Shown here piece by piece: positions 19,412 through 27,833 of a stretch of 64,000 bases of DNA (its first letter is position 1; each line of letters starts with the position of its first letter). The position numbers and the translations under genes are program-made. A model generated the notes under the pieces. That model worked only from the letters and a program-made list of their open reading frames with translations. It searched no databases and was not told the DNA's origin. Origin of the DNA: SAR86 cluster bacterium SAR86E (GTDB lineage: Bacteria; Pseudomonadota; Gammaproteobacteria; Magnimaribacterales; D2472); NCBI GenBank assembly GCA_000307935.1, contig AMWX01000001.1, forward strand, positions 99,388-163,387, read 5' to 3'.

Positions 19412-19591
19412 ATGGCTAGCTATTCACGAACAATGGACTTTCTTCACAAAAAACTCTTGCAAGCTACTACAAAAGATCAAGAAGATAAAATAGTTGATTG
19501 GATGCTTGCCGAAGCGAAACTTAAGCAGACTTCAGAAAAAAATACTCAAAATATTACTTCTGCTAGAAATAAACCAGATAACATATTTTAG
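19412..19591 (+). CDS. Small hypothetical protein, 59 aa
   Basis: A short frame from ATG at 19412 to TAG at 19591, beginning MASYSRTMDFLHKKLLQ, polar and probably helical in the first 40 residues. I do not recognise it. A GTG at 19397 in the same frame would add five residues; neither start has a clear ribosome-binding site. It fills the space between the divergent acyl-CoA dehydrogenase operon and the convergent trmA gene, in a genome with few gaps, which is the main argument for it being real. Confidence 0.4.
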   Translation: MASYSRTMDFLHKKLLQATTKDQEDKIVDWMLAEAKLKQTSEKNTQNITSARNKPDNIF

Positions 19592-19598
19592 AATTTTA

Positions 19599-20606
19599 CT
19601 ATTTCAGCAATGCAATAACTTCTAAGTGTTGAGTATTGGCAAATTGATCGAAAATACCAATCGATTTAATTTTTCTTTCTAGCTTAACTATATCTCTTAG
19701 AAATGTTTCAGGATTGCATGAAATGTAAATCATGTTTTTAAATTGCTTTGATAGCTTGATTGTTTCATCGCTTAATCCTGCTCGAGGAGGATCAACTAAA
19801 ATATGGCTGAATTTATAGGATTGGATGTCAATATTTTCCAATCTTCTGAATGTCCTTTCATTGGCAAGCGCAGATGCTGTTTCATCATCAGAGAGTCTTG
19901 CTGTTTCAATATTGGAAAGATTGTTTAATTTTATGGATTCTTTAAGCAGCCTAATTGAATGCCTATTATTTTCTGTAGCAAAAACTTTATTAAATTTTGA
20001 TGCCAAGGGAAGTGTAAAGCCGCCACAACCGCAATAAAGTTCTAACAAGTCATTTGGTTCTTCTAGTTTCTTCTCAATGAATCCAATCATTAAAGGATAA
20101 AGGTAAAAATTAGGCTGAAAAAAAACTAAGTCATTTTGTAAGATCTTAAAACTAGAGTTAGCGTAATTGCAGTGCACTTCTAAATCTTCTTTCCCAATTA
20201 ATATTTTTTGATTTTTACTTCTTCCAGTTATAGAGATGTTTTCTAGGCTATCTTGTATATCCTTCGAGGCTTGAATCCACTCTTCTTCAAGTTGTTTATG
20301 GTAAATCAGTGTGGCCAAAACTTTTCTTCCCGAGGTTCTAAAATTTATTTGAAACAATTTTTTTTGCAATACCTCAGAATCGTTAATTCTAGATAACAAA
20401 TTTGGCATTAACTGTTGAATAGACGAATGAGGAATTGATGACTGATCCATGTATATCTTTTGCTTATTATTCACCATTGTGAAGTAGCTCTTACTGAAAC
20501 CGAACTCGGCTCTTGCTCTGTAACCAGTTGCTGGTGATAAATAAATCTCAGGTTTAATATCAGTATGGATGGCTAGTTCGTTACAGAATTTAGACAACTT
20601 ATTCAT
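19599..20606 (-). CDS. trmA: tRNA (uracil-5-)-methyltransferase
   Basis: SAM-dependent methylation of U54 in the T-loop of tRNAs. The 335-aa protein shows the N-terminal SPATGYRARAEFG-F segment of TrmA, the SAM motif LLELYCGCGGFTLPLA, ILVDPPRAGL, the nucleophilic Cys in MIYISCNPETFLRD and the final Glu in QHLEVIALL. Absence of the RlmD/RlmC iron-sulfur cysteines and the short N-terminus support TrmA. The start overlaps the stop of the small DUF2970 gene by 4 bp. Confidence 0.93.
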   Translation of the reverse strand: MNKLSKFCNELAIHTDIKPEIYLSPATGYRARAEFGFSKSYFTMVNNKQKIYMDQSSIPHSSIQQLMPNLLSRINDSEVLQKKLFQINFRTSGRKVLATLIYHKQLEEEWIQASKDIQDSLENISITGRSKNQKILIGKEDLEVHCNYANSSFKILQNDLVFFQPNFYLYPLMIGFIEKKLEEPNDLLELYCGCGGFTLPLASKFNKVFATENNRHSIRLLKESIKLNNLSNIETARLSDDETASALANERTFRRLENIDIQSYKFSHILVDPPRAGLSDETIKLSKQFKNMIYISCNPETFLRDIVKLERKIKSIGIFDQFANTQHLEVIALLK

Positions 20607-20764
20607 ATCAAATTAATTGCGAGTATAATAAGACATATAAAAACCACATTTAAGGTTATAAATAGAATAATAAATTTGGGAATGCTGAGGTTGCTTAGAT
20701 CATTTTCTAAATCTTTTGAGGTGCGAACACCCATTAACGAAGCTAATATTCTCTTGAGCCACAT
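20603..20764 (-). CDS. Small DUF2970-like membrane protein, 53 aa
   Basis: A reverse-strand frame from ATG (20764) to TGA (20603-20605) that overlaps the trmA start by 4 bp. The product begins MWLKRILASLMGVRTSKDLE, then NDLSNLSIPKFI and one long hydrophobic helix to the C-terminus. This layout (short amphipathic start, GVRTSKDLE-like motif, Pro, single membrane helix) matches DUF2970 proteins, whose function is unknown. Only three bases separate it from the divergent nfuA start, so the nfuA promoter must lie within this gene. Confidence 0.7.
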   Translation of the reverse strand: MWLKRILASLMGVRTSKDLENDLSNLSIPKFIILFITLNVVFICLIILAINLI

Positions 20765-20767
20765 ATT

Positions 20768-21370
20768 ATGACAAGCAAGATTATCACAATTACCAATACT
20801 GCCGAAGATTATCTATCTAAGTTAATAGATGAAAAAAATGAGCCTGGCACGGCTGTAAGAGTTTTTATCTCTGATCCAGGCACCCCAAATGCTGAAACTT
20901 GCTTGGCTTATTGCAAGCCTGATGAGGTTGTTCCCTCCGATACTTTAATCTCAATGCCTAAACTGTCTGTATATGTTGAAGAGAGAAGCATTCCTTTTCT
21001 TGTTGATGCAGAGGTTAACTATGATATTGATAATTTTGGTGGCCAACTAACAATCAAAGCTCCAAATGCCAGACTGCCAAATATTTCTCCTGATAGCCCA
21101 TTAGAAGATAGGGTGAATTATGTGATTTACAACGAAATCAATCCTATGCTTGAATCCCATGGAGGCGTGGTTAGTTTATTAGAAATTACGGATGATATGT
21201 ATGCCATTCTTCAATTTGGAGGAGGGTGCCAGGGCTGTGGAATGGTTGACGTTACATTAAAAGATGGCATAGAAAAAACCCTCTTAGAAACTCTACCAGA
21301 ATTAGCCGGTGTTAAAGATATGACAGATCATAGTCTCGATGAAAACGCATTTTATAAAGATGAGTCATAA
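20768..21370 (+). CDS. nfuA: Fe/S biogenesis protein NfuA
   Basis: Carrier that delivers [4Fe-4S] clusters to target enzymes. The 200-aa protein has the two expected domains: an N-terminal degenerate A-type domain (about 1-100) and a C-terminal Nfu domain with LESHGGVVSL and the cluster-binding C-x2-C in FGGGCQGCGMVDVTLK (C154, C157). The length equals that of gammaproteobacterial NfuA. It overlaps the convergent csiV-like gene by 19 bp. Client enzymes in this window could include the iron-sulfur proteins ETF-QO and NqrF. Confidence 0.95.
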   Translation: MTSKIITITNTAEDYLSKLIDEKNEPGTAVRVFISDPGTPNAETCLAYCKPDEVVPSDTLISMPKLSVYVEERSIPFLVDAEVNYDIDNFGGQLTIKAPNARLPNISPDSPLEDRVNYVIYNEINPMLESHGGVVSLLEITDDMYAILQFGGGCQGCGMVDVTLKDGIEKTLLETLPELAGVKDMTDHSLDENAFYKDES

Positions 21371-22224
21371 ACTGAAATGATGATCCCTATCTTCGGGTGA
21401 TCAAAATAATGAGATTCGTTTTTAAAAATCCTTCTTTCTTCATCTAATAAATATTTTACTTTGCCAACCTCTATAGTTTTGATTTGATCGGTATTTGCCT
21501 GAGTTGTCTCTTGATTATGATTATAGATTTCATTGGAGTTTTTTATTTTGTCGCTAATCTTTATCTCATAACTCTTAACATCATCAGGAATAGAGTTTTT
21601 TAAAGCATCAAATTTTATTTCTCTTATCAAATCTGGGTTGTTGTCTGTTCTAAGATTACCTTCTAGATAAGCAATCACATCAAGATGCAAGTATCTACTT
21701 TTATAGAGCTTAATTAAAAGCCCATTATCATCAAATATCTCATGCACAAAAGGTGATTCATTTCTTTTGAGTGCAGGCTGTAGCCATGAAAGCTTATGTA
21801 GAATGCGATATTCTTTTCTTCGATCAAGCCTGCGATAAATATTATCCAATTGGTCCAAGCTTTGATGTCTTTCATACCATTTGCTTTCATTTATTTTCTT
21901 TCTTGATATTGGAGGGTCGCTGGCTTGTATTTGTTCCTTCTTATTTTTATCAATAATCAGCTGATCAATTATCAAATCAGTTTCGTCGAAATCAAAAGAT
22001 TTGAGAATTGTCTTTTCATTTAGAACAATGTCAGGTTTCTTCAGCAAAGTGATGGTATTAAGATTTATCAGATTTATATCTTGTGGCTCAAGCTTTTCAT
22101 TGCCAATTATTTCAAGCTGTTCAAAAACAATGACCTCAATCATATATTCTTCTGGACTCTCGCTTTGAGCAACAACACTTAAGCTAAAAATAAGTAATGA
22201 TATAAAGGATCTAAACGAGCTCAT
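21352..22224 (-). CDS. csiV: CsiV family protein (peptidoglycan binding / cell envelope)
   Basis: A 290-aa protein with an N-terminal signal peptide (hydrophobic FISLLIFSLSVVA then QSE), so exported. After cleavage it begins with an EVIVFEQL-like strand, has YRILHKLSWLQPAL, RYLHLDVIAYLEGN, and a C-terminal RRIFKNESHYFDHPKIGIII segment, all features of CsiV proteins. In Vibrio cholerae csiV neighbours mfd, as here, and its product binds peptidoglycan and helps activate cell-wall synthesis. The start overlaps the mfd 3' end by 14 bp. The central region is divergent and charged. Confidence 0.75.
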   Translation of the reverse strand: MSSFRSFISLLIFSLSVVAQSESPEEYMIEVIVFEQLEIIGNEKLEPQDINLINLNTITLLKKPDIVLNEKTILKSFDFDETDLIIDQLIIDKNKKEQIQASDPPISRKKINESKWYERHQSLDQLDNIYRRLDRRKEYRILHKLSWLQPALKRNESPFVHEIFDDNGLLIKLYKSRYLHLDVIAYLEGNLRTDNNPDLIREIKFDALKNSIPDDVKSYEIKISDKIKNSNEIYNHNQETTQANTDQIKTIEVGKVKYLLDEERRIFKNESHYFDHPKIGIIISVYDSSL

Positions 22225-25200
22225 TTAGCAACCCTGCAACGGCAATTCTTTTATCAATATTTTCAGATACATCAAGAGTTATTTTATTTCCATTATTAAG
22301 TTTTATCTTAGCTGATCCGGTTTGAATCAATCCAATTAATTTTTTATAAACTTGATCACTTAAATTATCATTAAAAGTAATCATTGCATTTTCTTGATTA
22401 GAGTAGATTTTTTTAATATCTGCTTTATTTGCAAGTATCCGTAATTTTGAACTTTCAATTAGATTGAATAAATCATCATTTGGCTTGCCGCATCGATCTT
22501 TTAGATTTTCTAGAATCTTATTAATTTCTTCATTACTTTTAGCATCATTTAAAGATCGGTAAATTCTTAACCTTTCGTTTGCAACTGGTAAGTAAGAATC
22601 TGGAATTAGAGCTCGATCATTAAAGTTTATTTCAGTATCTAATATCTTTTCTTCTTCATTCCCCCTTAGATCATTAACAGCACTTTTTAACATTGAGAGA
22701 TACATGCTAAGACCTATGGCTTCAATATGACCGCTTTGCTTAACACCCAGGAAATCTCCAGCACCTCTAATTTCTAGATCTTCTTGAGCTATAAAGTAGC
22801 CCGATCCAAGATCTGAATATTTAACCAATGAATCAAGTTTTGCTTTAGGAGCTTTTTTTAGATCAGGGGTTGGAATTAATAGATAACAGTAGGCTTGGCG
22901 CATCGATCTTCCTACTCGACCTCTCAATTGGTGTAATTGTGAAAGTCCAAAATTATGAGCATCAATAACAATGATTGTATTTGCATTAGGGATATCTAAT
23001 CCCATTTCAACTATGGTCGTGCATATAAGAATATCTATTGAATTTGAATTAAAGCCATTCATCGTCTTTGTAATATCTTTTTTAGTGAGTTTTCCGTGAG
23101 CAATATCAATACTTGCTTCAGGCACTAGATTTGAAATTTGTTTTTTAAGGCTATCCATTTTGGATATGTCATTCTGAACTAAGAAAACTTGGCCGCCACG
23201 AGCCAATTCTCTATCAACTGCATTTTTAATAATTTGTTGATTTTGTGTATTTAAAAAAGTTTTTACACTCAGTCTTTCTAAAGGTGGGGTATACAAATAA
23301 GAGAAATCTTTTAATCCTGAATATACAAGATTTAGGGTTCTTGGGATTGGAGTAGCAGACATATATAAAATATGCGTTGTTGATTGCCTAGATTTGATTA
23401 TTTCTTTTTGCTTGATTCCAAATCTATGCTCTTCGTCAATGACCAAAAGCCCAACATTATCTAGAGTAATATCATTATTTAATAGCGCATGAGTGCCTAT
23501 TAAAATATCAATTTTCCCATGCTTAAAATTATCATAAATCTTTATTTTATTTTTTGGAGATGTATGTCTACTTAAAAGGTCAATATTTACTGGGAAGTTA
23601 ACAAATCTTTTTGTGAAGCTTTCTAAATGTTGTTTGGCCAAGACAGTGCTGGGTGCAAGAACCATTACTTGTTTCTTTGCATGTACAGCGACAAATGCTC
23701 CACGCATCGCAACTTCAGTTTTACCGAAGCCAACATCACCACATATAACTCTATTCATTGGTTTTATTAAAGCCATATCTTTTAGAATATCTTTTATGCA
23801 ATTAACTTGATCGGTTGTTAGGACATAGGGAAAATCTTGATCAAATGCTTGATAAGCATTCTCTTCACAGGTTAATTGGTAAGATGTTGCTATTGATCGT
23901 CTTGATTCAATATCTAGTAACTCTGCGGCATGATCTTGGGCTTTAATTTTTGCTTTTTCTTTTTTAACTTTCCATTTTGCAGAGGATAAAGAGTCAAGAC
24001 GGATACCATGTGTTTGCGATACTTGAAATTTAGAGATCAAATAGGCTTGTCTAATTGGAACATATAAAATTTCGTTTTCTAGGTATTCAATTCGTATGTA
24101 CTCTTCTTCGCTGGAATTAGTTTTTAAGAGCTCTAAACCCTTATAAATTCCCACACCATAATCAACATGAATAACCAATTCCTCATCATGAAATGGGTTC
24201 TCAAATTTTTCAATAAGTGACTCTTGAACTACAGAGGCAGGTTTTGCATCTAGCATTTTAGAATTTGCAGTTCTATCTAAATTTAAATGAAAAAACTTTC
24301 TATCTTTACTAACAAATGATCGAGCGGGCAGGTGAATGCAGCTGTATATCCCATTGTTAGGGCTGAATGGTATTGTGGCAATTTGTGTTTTGTATTCTTT
24401 ATTAATTTGATCTAATTTAGTTTGTTCTGTTGAAGTAATTAAAAGAGTGTCAATCTCTCCATTAATTTGCTTTTCGATCAAAATTTTTAATTGGGTTTCC
24501 TTTTGAAGCGAGTGATCAATAATTGGATTGTTATTAGTAACAACTATTTTCTTTGCTGATTCTATGAATAACTGTAACTCTTTAATTGTAAAGATATAGT
24601 CATGTGGTTTTAATATGGGTCTTGTTGAATCAATAGATTCTTCTATGTATCTTTCCTCAACAAAAGCTTTATAGGAGCTTAAAGATTGGTCAATACGTTC
24701 AGATGCGGTCAGATTAAATCCAGAAAAGTAATCAATTAAATTAGAGTTGCCTTCCTGGATAAGTGGATTGTATATTTCATATCCTTCAGGATATTTCCCC
24801 GAGGCTAAGCTTTGGAATATTTCACAATGTCTTTCATCATGGCTCTGAAAATAATTTCTCCATGCAAATTTAAAATGACCAATTGATTCTTCATCCAGGT
24901 TGATTTCTGAGCCAGTATATAACTTAAACTCAGATAATTTGCTTGTCATATTCTGTGTTTTTGGATCAAATTCTCTTATTTCGTCAATTTGATCTCCAAA
25001 AAAATCTACTCTAATAGGGTTAAGTTGAAATCCAGAATAAAAATCAACAACACCTCCTCTAACAGTGTATTGATTGATCGCACTTACTTTATCCACTCGT
25101 TCATATTTAAGTTTTTCTAAGCTGGTTGTTAAATCTTTGATGGTTAATGTGTCACCTATTTTGAAGATTTTTCTTGATATAAAAAAATTGTTTGATGGTA

Positions 25201-25495
25201 ATTTTTCAAATAAATTAATGCAGCTAGTAATTATGATTTTGGTATTTGTCTTATCACCATTCAACAATTTAATTCTTTGTTGAATGATTGAATCTGCAGT
25301 AGAAAATCTATCATATGGAAGGATTTCCCTTTCAGGATAATATCCAATTTCATCATCATTCATGAACAACAGCAGTTCATTTTTTATCAATCTAGCCTCT
25401 TTATCTGAATCACAAAGATACAGAATCTTTTGATTCTGTATTTTTACAGATTGAGCTAGCTCTAATGCTATAGGTTCATGCTGTTTTTCTCTCAT
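22211..25495 (-). CDS. mfd: Transcription-repair coupling factor
   Basis: ATP-dependent translocase that removes RNA polymerase stalled at DNA lesions and recruits UvrA. At 1094 aa it is slightly shorter than the E. coli protein, mainly at the N-terminus. Visible parts in order: UvrB-like region with YPEREILPYD, the RNA polymerase-interacting HVDYGVGIYKGLE domain, helicase motifs GDVGFGKTEVA (Walker A), VIDEEHRFG (DEEH), MSATPIPRT, LLICTTIVEMGLDIPNANTIIV and QLRGRVGR, then the TRCF C-terminal domain. Only 56 bp separates its start from the divergent acyl-CoA dehydrogenase gene. Confidence 0.97.
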   Translation of the reverse strand: MREKQHEPIALELAQSVKIQNQKILYLCDSDKEARLIKNELLLFMNDDEIGYYPEREILPYDRFSTADSIIQQRIKLLNGDKTNTKIIITSCINLFEKLPSNNFFISRKIFKIGDTLTIKDLTTSLEKLKYERVDKVSAINQYTVRGGVVDFYSGFQLNPIRVDFFGDQIDEIREFDPKTQNMTSKLSEFKLYTGSEINLDEESIGHFKFAWRNYFQSHDERHCEIFQSLASGKYPEGYEIYNPLIQEGNSNLIDYFSGFNLTASERIDQSLSSYKAFVEERYIEESIDSTRPILKPHDYIFTIKELQLFIESAKKIVVTNNNPIIDHSLQKETQLKILIEKQINGEIDTLLITSTEQTKLDQINKEYKTQIATIPFSPNNGIYSCIHLPARSFVSKDRKFFHLNLDRTANSKMLDAKPASVVQESLIEKFENPFHDEELVIHVDYGVGIYKGLELLKTNSSEEEYIRIEYLENEILYVPIRQAYLISKFQVSQTHGIRLDSLSSAKWKVKKEKAKIKAQDHAAELLDIESRRSIATSYQLTCEENAYQAFDQDFPYVLTTDQVNCIKDILKDMALIKPMNRVICGDVGFGKTEVAMRGAFVAVHAKKQVMVLAPSTVLAKQHLESFTKRFVNFPVNIDLLSRHTSPKNKIKIYDNFKHGKIDILIGTHALLNNDITLDNVGLLVIDEEHRFGIKQKEIIKSRQSTTHILYMSATPIPRTLNLVYSGLKDFSYLYTPPLERLSVKTFLNTQNQQIIKNAVDRELARGGQVFLVQNDISKMDSLKKQISNLVPEASIDIAHGKLTKKDITKTMNGFNSNSIDILICTTIVEMGLDIPNANTIIVIDAHNFGLSQLHQLRGRVGRSMRQAYCYLLIPTPDLKKAPKAKLDSLVKYSDLGSGYFIAQEDLEIRGAGDFLGVKQSGHIEAIGLSMYLSMLKSAVNDLRGNEEEKILDTEINFNDRALIPDSYLPVANERLRIYRSLNDAKSNEEINKILENLKDRCGKPNDDLFNLIESSKLRILANKADIKKIYSNQENAMITFNDNLSDQVYKKLIGLIQTGSAKIKLNNGNKITLDVSENIDKRIAVAGLLNELV

Positions 25496-25504
25496 ATCGT
25501 GCAG

Positions 25505-25510
25505 TATAAT
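25505..25510 (+). promoter_or_regulatory. Predicted -10 element for the acyl-CoA dehydrogenase pair
   Basis: A perfect TATAAT preceded by GCAG and followed by TTGCGCC lies 42 bases before the ATG at 25552, in the short divergent gap with mfd. No convincing -35 box is seen 16-18 bases upstream (the sequence there is T-rich), so only the -10 is called. Confidence 0.4.
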
Positions 25511-25551
25511 TTGCGCCTATTTAAAAATCTTTAAAAAACAGGAACACTAAC

Positions 25552-26724
25552 ATGGATATAAGTTTTTCAGAACAAGATCTTCAATTTCAAGAAGAGATTA
25601 GGGCTGGTTTAAATGGATCAGAGTACCCTTTACATGTAAGGGAGAAGCAACAAAAGGGTGTAGCTCTCTCAAAACAAGACATGATTGATTTTCATAAATT
25701 CATTCACAGCAAGGGTTGGATGGGATATAACTGGCCTGAAGAGTATGGAGGAACTGGCTGGTCTCCAGTGCAAATCTATTTATTTTTAAATGAACTTGCA
25801 TTAGCTCAATGCCCGACAATTTTACCTTTTGGTTTAAGCATGGTTGGCCCAGTAATATATACATTTGGCAACCAGGAACAAAAAGATAGATTTTTACCAG
25901 ATATTCTTGAATTCAATACATGGTGGTGTCAAGGATACTCAGAACCTGGCTCTGGCTCTGATTTAGCATCGCTGAAAACAAAGGCAGTTTTAGAGGGCGA
26001 TCATTATATCGTTAATGGATCTAAAACATGGACAACTCTTGCTCAAAATGCTGATTGGATTTTTTGCTTGGTCAGGACTGAAACCACTCAGAAAAAGCAA
26101 GAAGGTATTTCTTTTCTTTTGATCGACATGAATACGCCAGGTATTGAGGTTAAACCGATTATTACCATTGATGGTGATCATGAAGTTAATTCAGTATTCT
26201 TTACTGATGTTAAAGTGCCTGCCGATCAGTTAATCGGAGAAGAAGGCAAGGGCTGGACTTATGCTAAATTTCTCTTAGCGCATGAGAGGTTTGGAATTGC
26301 AGGCGTGCCAGTCGTAAAAGTCCAATTAGAAAAATTAAAAAACATTACTTCTGATTATGACGATGCAAATTTGTCAAAAAAGATTGCTGAATTAGAAATC
26401 GACCTTGAGGCTTTAGAATTCACTGAATTGAGAACTTTAGCAGCAATTGCTGAGGGAGGTCATCCTGGTGCTGAGTCTTCTATCTTAAAAATTCGAGGGA
26501 CTGAAATTCAACAAAGATTAACAGAACTGTTTGTTGAGGCTGCAGGCCAGTATATATTGCCATATGAGGGTCCTGATGGATTTGAATCAAATAAAACACC
26601 GGCTGGTCCAGATTATGCTAGCCCATCCGTTGCTCAATATCTAAACTATAGAAAAACTTCTATATATGGTGGAAGTAACGAGATTCAAAAGAATATTATC
26701 GCTAAAGCTATATTGGGAGTATAA
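25552..26724 (+). CDS. Acyl-CoA dehydrogenase, catalytic member of a second gene pair
   Basis: A 390-aa acyl-CoA dehydrogenase with GWMGYNWPEEYGGTGWSP, GYSEPGSGSDLASLKTKA, SKTWTTLAQNADW and SIYGGSNEIQKNIIAKA. Glu is present in LLAHERFGIAG, the isovaleryl-type base position, while the MCAD base position is Gly. It is followed after 2 bp by a shorter homolog that lacks that Glu, the same architecture as the pair at 17-19 kb. A GGAA ribosome-binding site and a TATAAT element lie upstream. The substrate is not known. Confidence 0.9.
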   Translation: MDISFSEQDLQFQEEIRAGLNGSEYPLHVREKQQKGVALSKQDMIDFHKFIHSKGWMGYNWPEEYGGTGWSPVQIYLFLNELALAQCPTILPFGLSMVGPVIYTFGNQEQKDRFLPDILEFNTWWCQGYSEPGSGSDLASLKTKAVLEGDHYIVNGSKTWTTLAQNADWIFCLVRTETTQKKQEGISFLLIDMNTPGIEVKPIITIDGDHEVNSVFFTDVKVPADQLIGEEGKGWTYAKFLLAHERFGIAGVPVVKVQLEKLKNITSDYDDANLSKKIAELEIDLEALEFTELRTLAAIAEGGHPGAESSILKIRGTEIQQRLTELFVEAAGQYILPYEGPDGFESNKTPAGPDYASPSVAQYLNYRKTSIYGGSNEIQKNIIAKAILGV

Positions 26725-26726
26725 AC

Positions 26727-27830
26727 ATGAATTTGAATTATTCTGACGAGCAAAACATGCTTCGCGAACAAGTGCTTAAATTCTGTGAAACAAACTATGA
26801 TTTTATCGATAGAGAGAAAATTTTAGATTCTGATTCTGGTTATAACGAGGAAAATTGGAAGCAATTTGCCGAGTTAGGTTGGTTAGCTGTTCCGTTCAAA
26901 GAAGATAATGGGGGATTTAACTTTGGACCTATTGAACTTACTGTTTTGTTTGAAGAATTTGGTAAAGCTCTTGTAGTAGAGCCTTACTTAAGTTCTGTGG
27001 TTATGAGTGGCACTATATTGGAAGCTTCAAACATTCCAGAAAAGAGCGAAATTATCGAAAAAATTATTTCTGGTGAGCACCAAGTATCAGTTGCTTATGC
27101 TGAACCCAATGTTGGCTATAATTTTTTAGATTGTAATACAACATTATCAAAAGATGCAGATGGTTTTAGCCTTAATGGTTCTAAGTCGCTCGTATTAAAT
27201 GGTGGAAACGCTAATAAATTTATAGTTCTTGCCACTCATGACAATGCTCCCGCCTTGGCTCTAGTTGAGGCTGATGTTGAGGGTTTATCTATTCAGAGTT
27301 TTAAAACTTTAGATGGCCAAACTTGTGGTGAACTTACTTTTGAAAATGTATCTGTTTCCTCTGAATCTATTCTGGCTCTTGGTGATGAAGCCAAGTTGTT
27401 ATTTAATAAAATGCTGGATGTATCTATACTTTGTATTAGTGCTGAAGCGGTTGGGGCCATGACATCCTCATATATGAAAACCGTTCAGTACACAAAAGAA
27501 CGTGAGCAATTTTCACAGCCTATTAGTAACTTTCAAGTTTTGCAGCATCGCATGGTTGATATGTTTATAGAAACTGAGCTCACCAAATCTTTAATGATCA
27601 AAGCAACACTCCAGCTTGATTCTGACGATCCAGAGGCTAGCAAGACTATTTCTGCACTTAAAGTTCAAGTTGGTAAAGCTGGCCGTTTAGTTGGGCAACA
27701 TGCAGTGCAACTTCATGGTGGAATGGGTGTTAGTAATGAAATGTCTATTGGTCATTATTTAAAAAGATTTACAGCTATTGATTCAATGTTTGGAAATACC
27801 CAACATCATATTAATAAATATCAATCATAA
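26727..27830 (+). CDS. Acyl-CoA dehydrogenase family protein, probable partner subunit
   Basis: A 367-aa acyl-CoA dehydrogenase-fold protein beginning MNLNYSDEQNMLREQV, with GWLAVPFKEDNGGFNFGP, TKEREQFSQPISNFQVLQHRMVDM and AVQLHGGMGVSNEMSIGHY. The region aligned with the isovaleryl-type base reads NKMLDVSILCISAEA, with no Glu where the partner has HER. Two bases separate it from the catalytic homolog, indicating a stoichiometric heteromer. The following GAPDH gene starts 3 bp after its stop, so all three may be one transcript. Confidence 0.87.
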   Translation: MNLNYSDEQNMLREQVLKFCETNYDFIDREKILDSDSGYNEENWKQFAELGWLAVPFKEDNGGFNFGPIELTVLFEEFGKALVVEPYLSSVVMSGTILEASNIPEKSEIIEKIISGEHQVSVAYAEPNVGYNFLDCNTTLSKDADGFSLNGSKSLVLNGGNANKFIVLATHDNAPALALVEADVEGLSIQSFKTLDGQTCGELTFENVSVSSESILALGDEAKLLFNKMLDVSILCISAEAVGAMTSSYMKTVQYTKEREQFSQPISNFQVLQHRMVDMFIETELTKSLMIKATLQLDSDDPEASKTISALKVQVGKAGRLVGQHAVQLHGGMGVSNEMSIGHYLKRFTAIDSMFGNTQHHINKYQS

Positions 27831-27833
27831 TAA

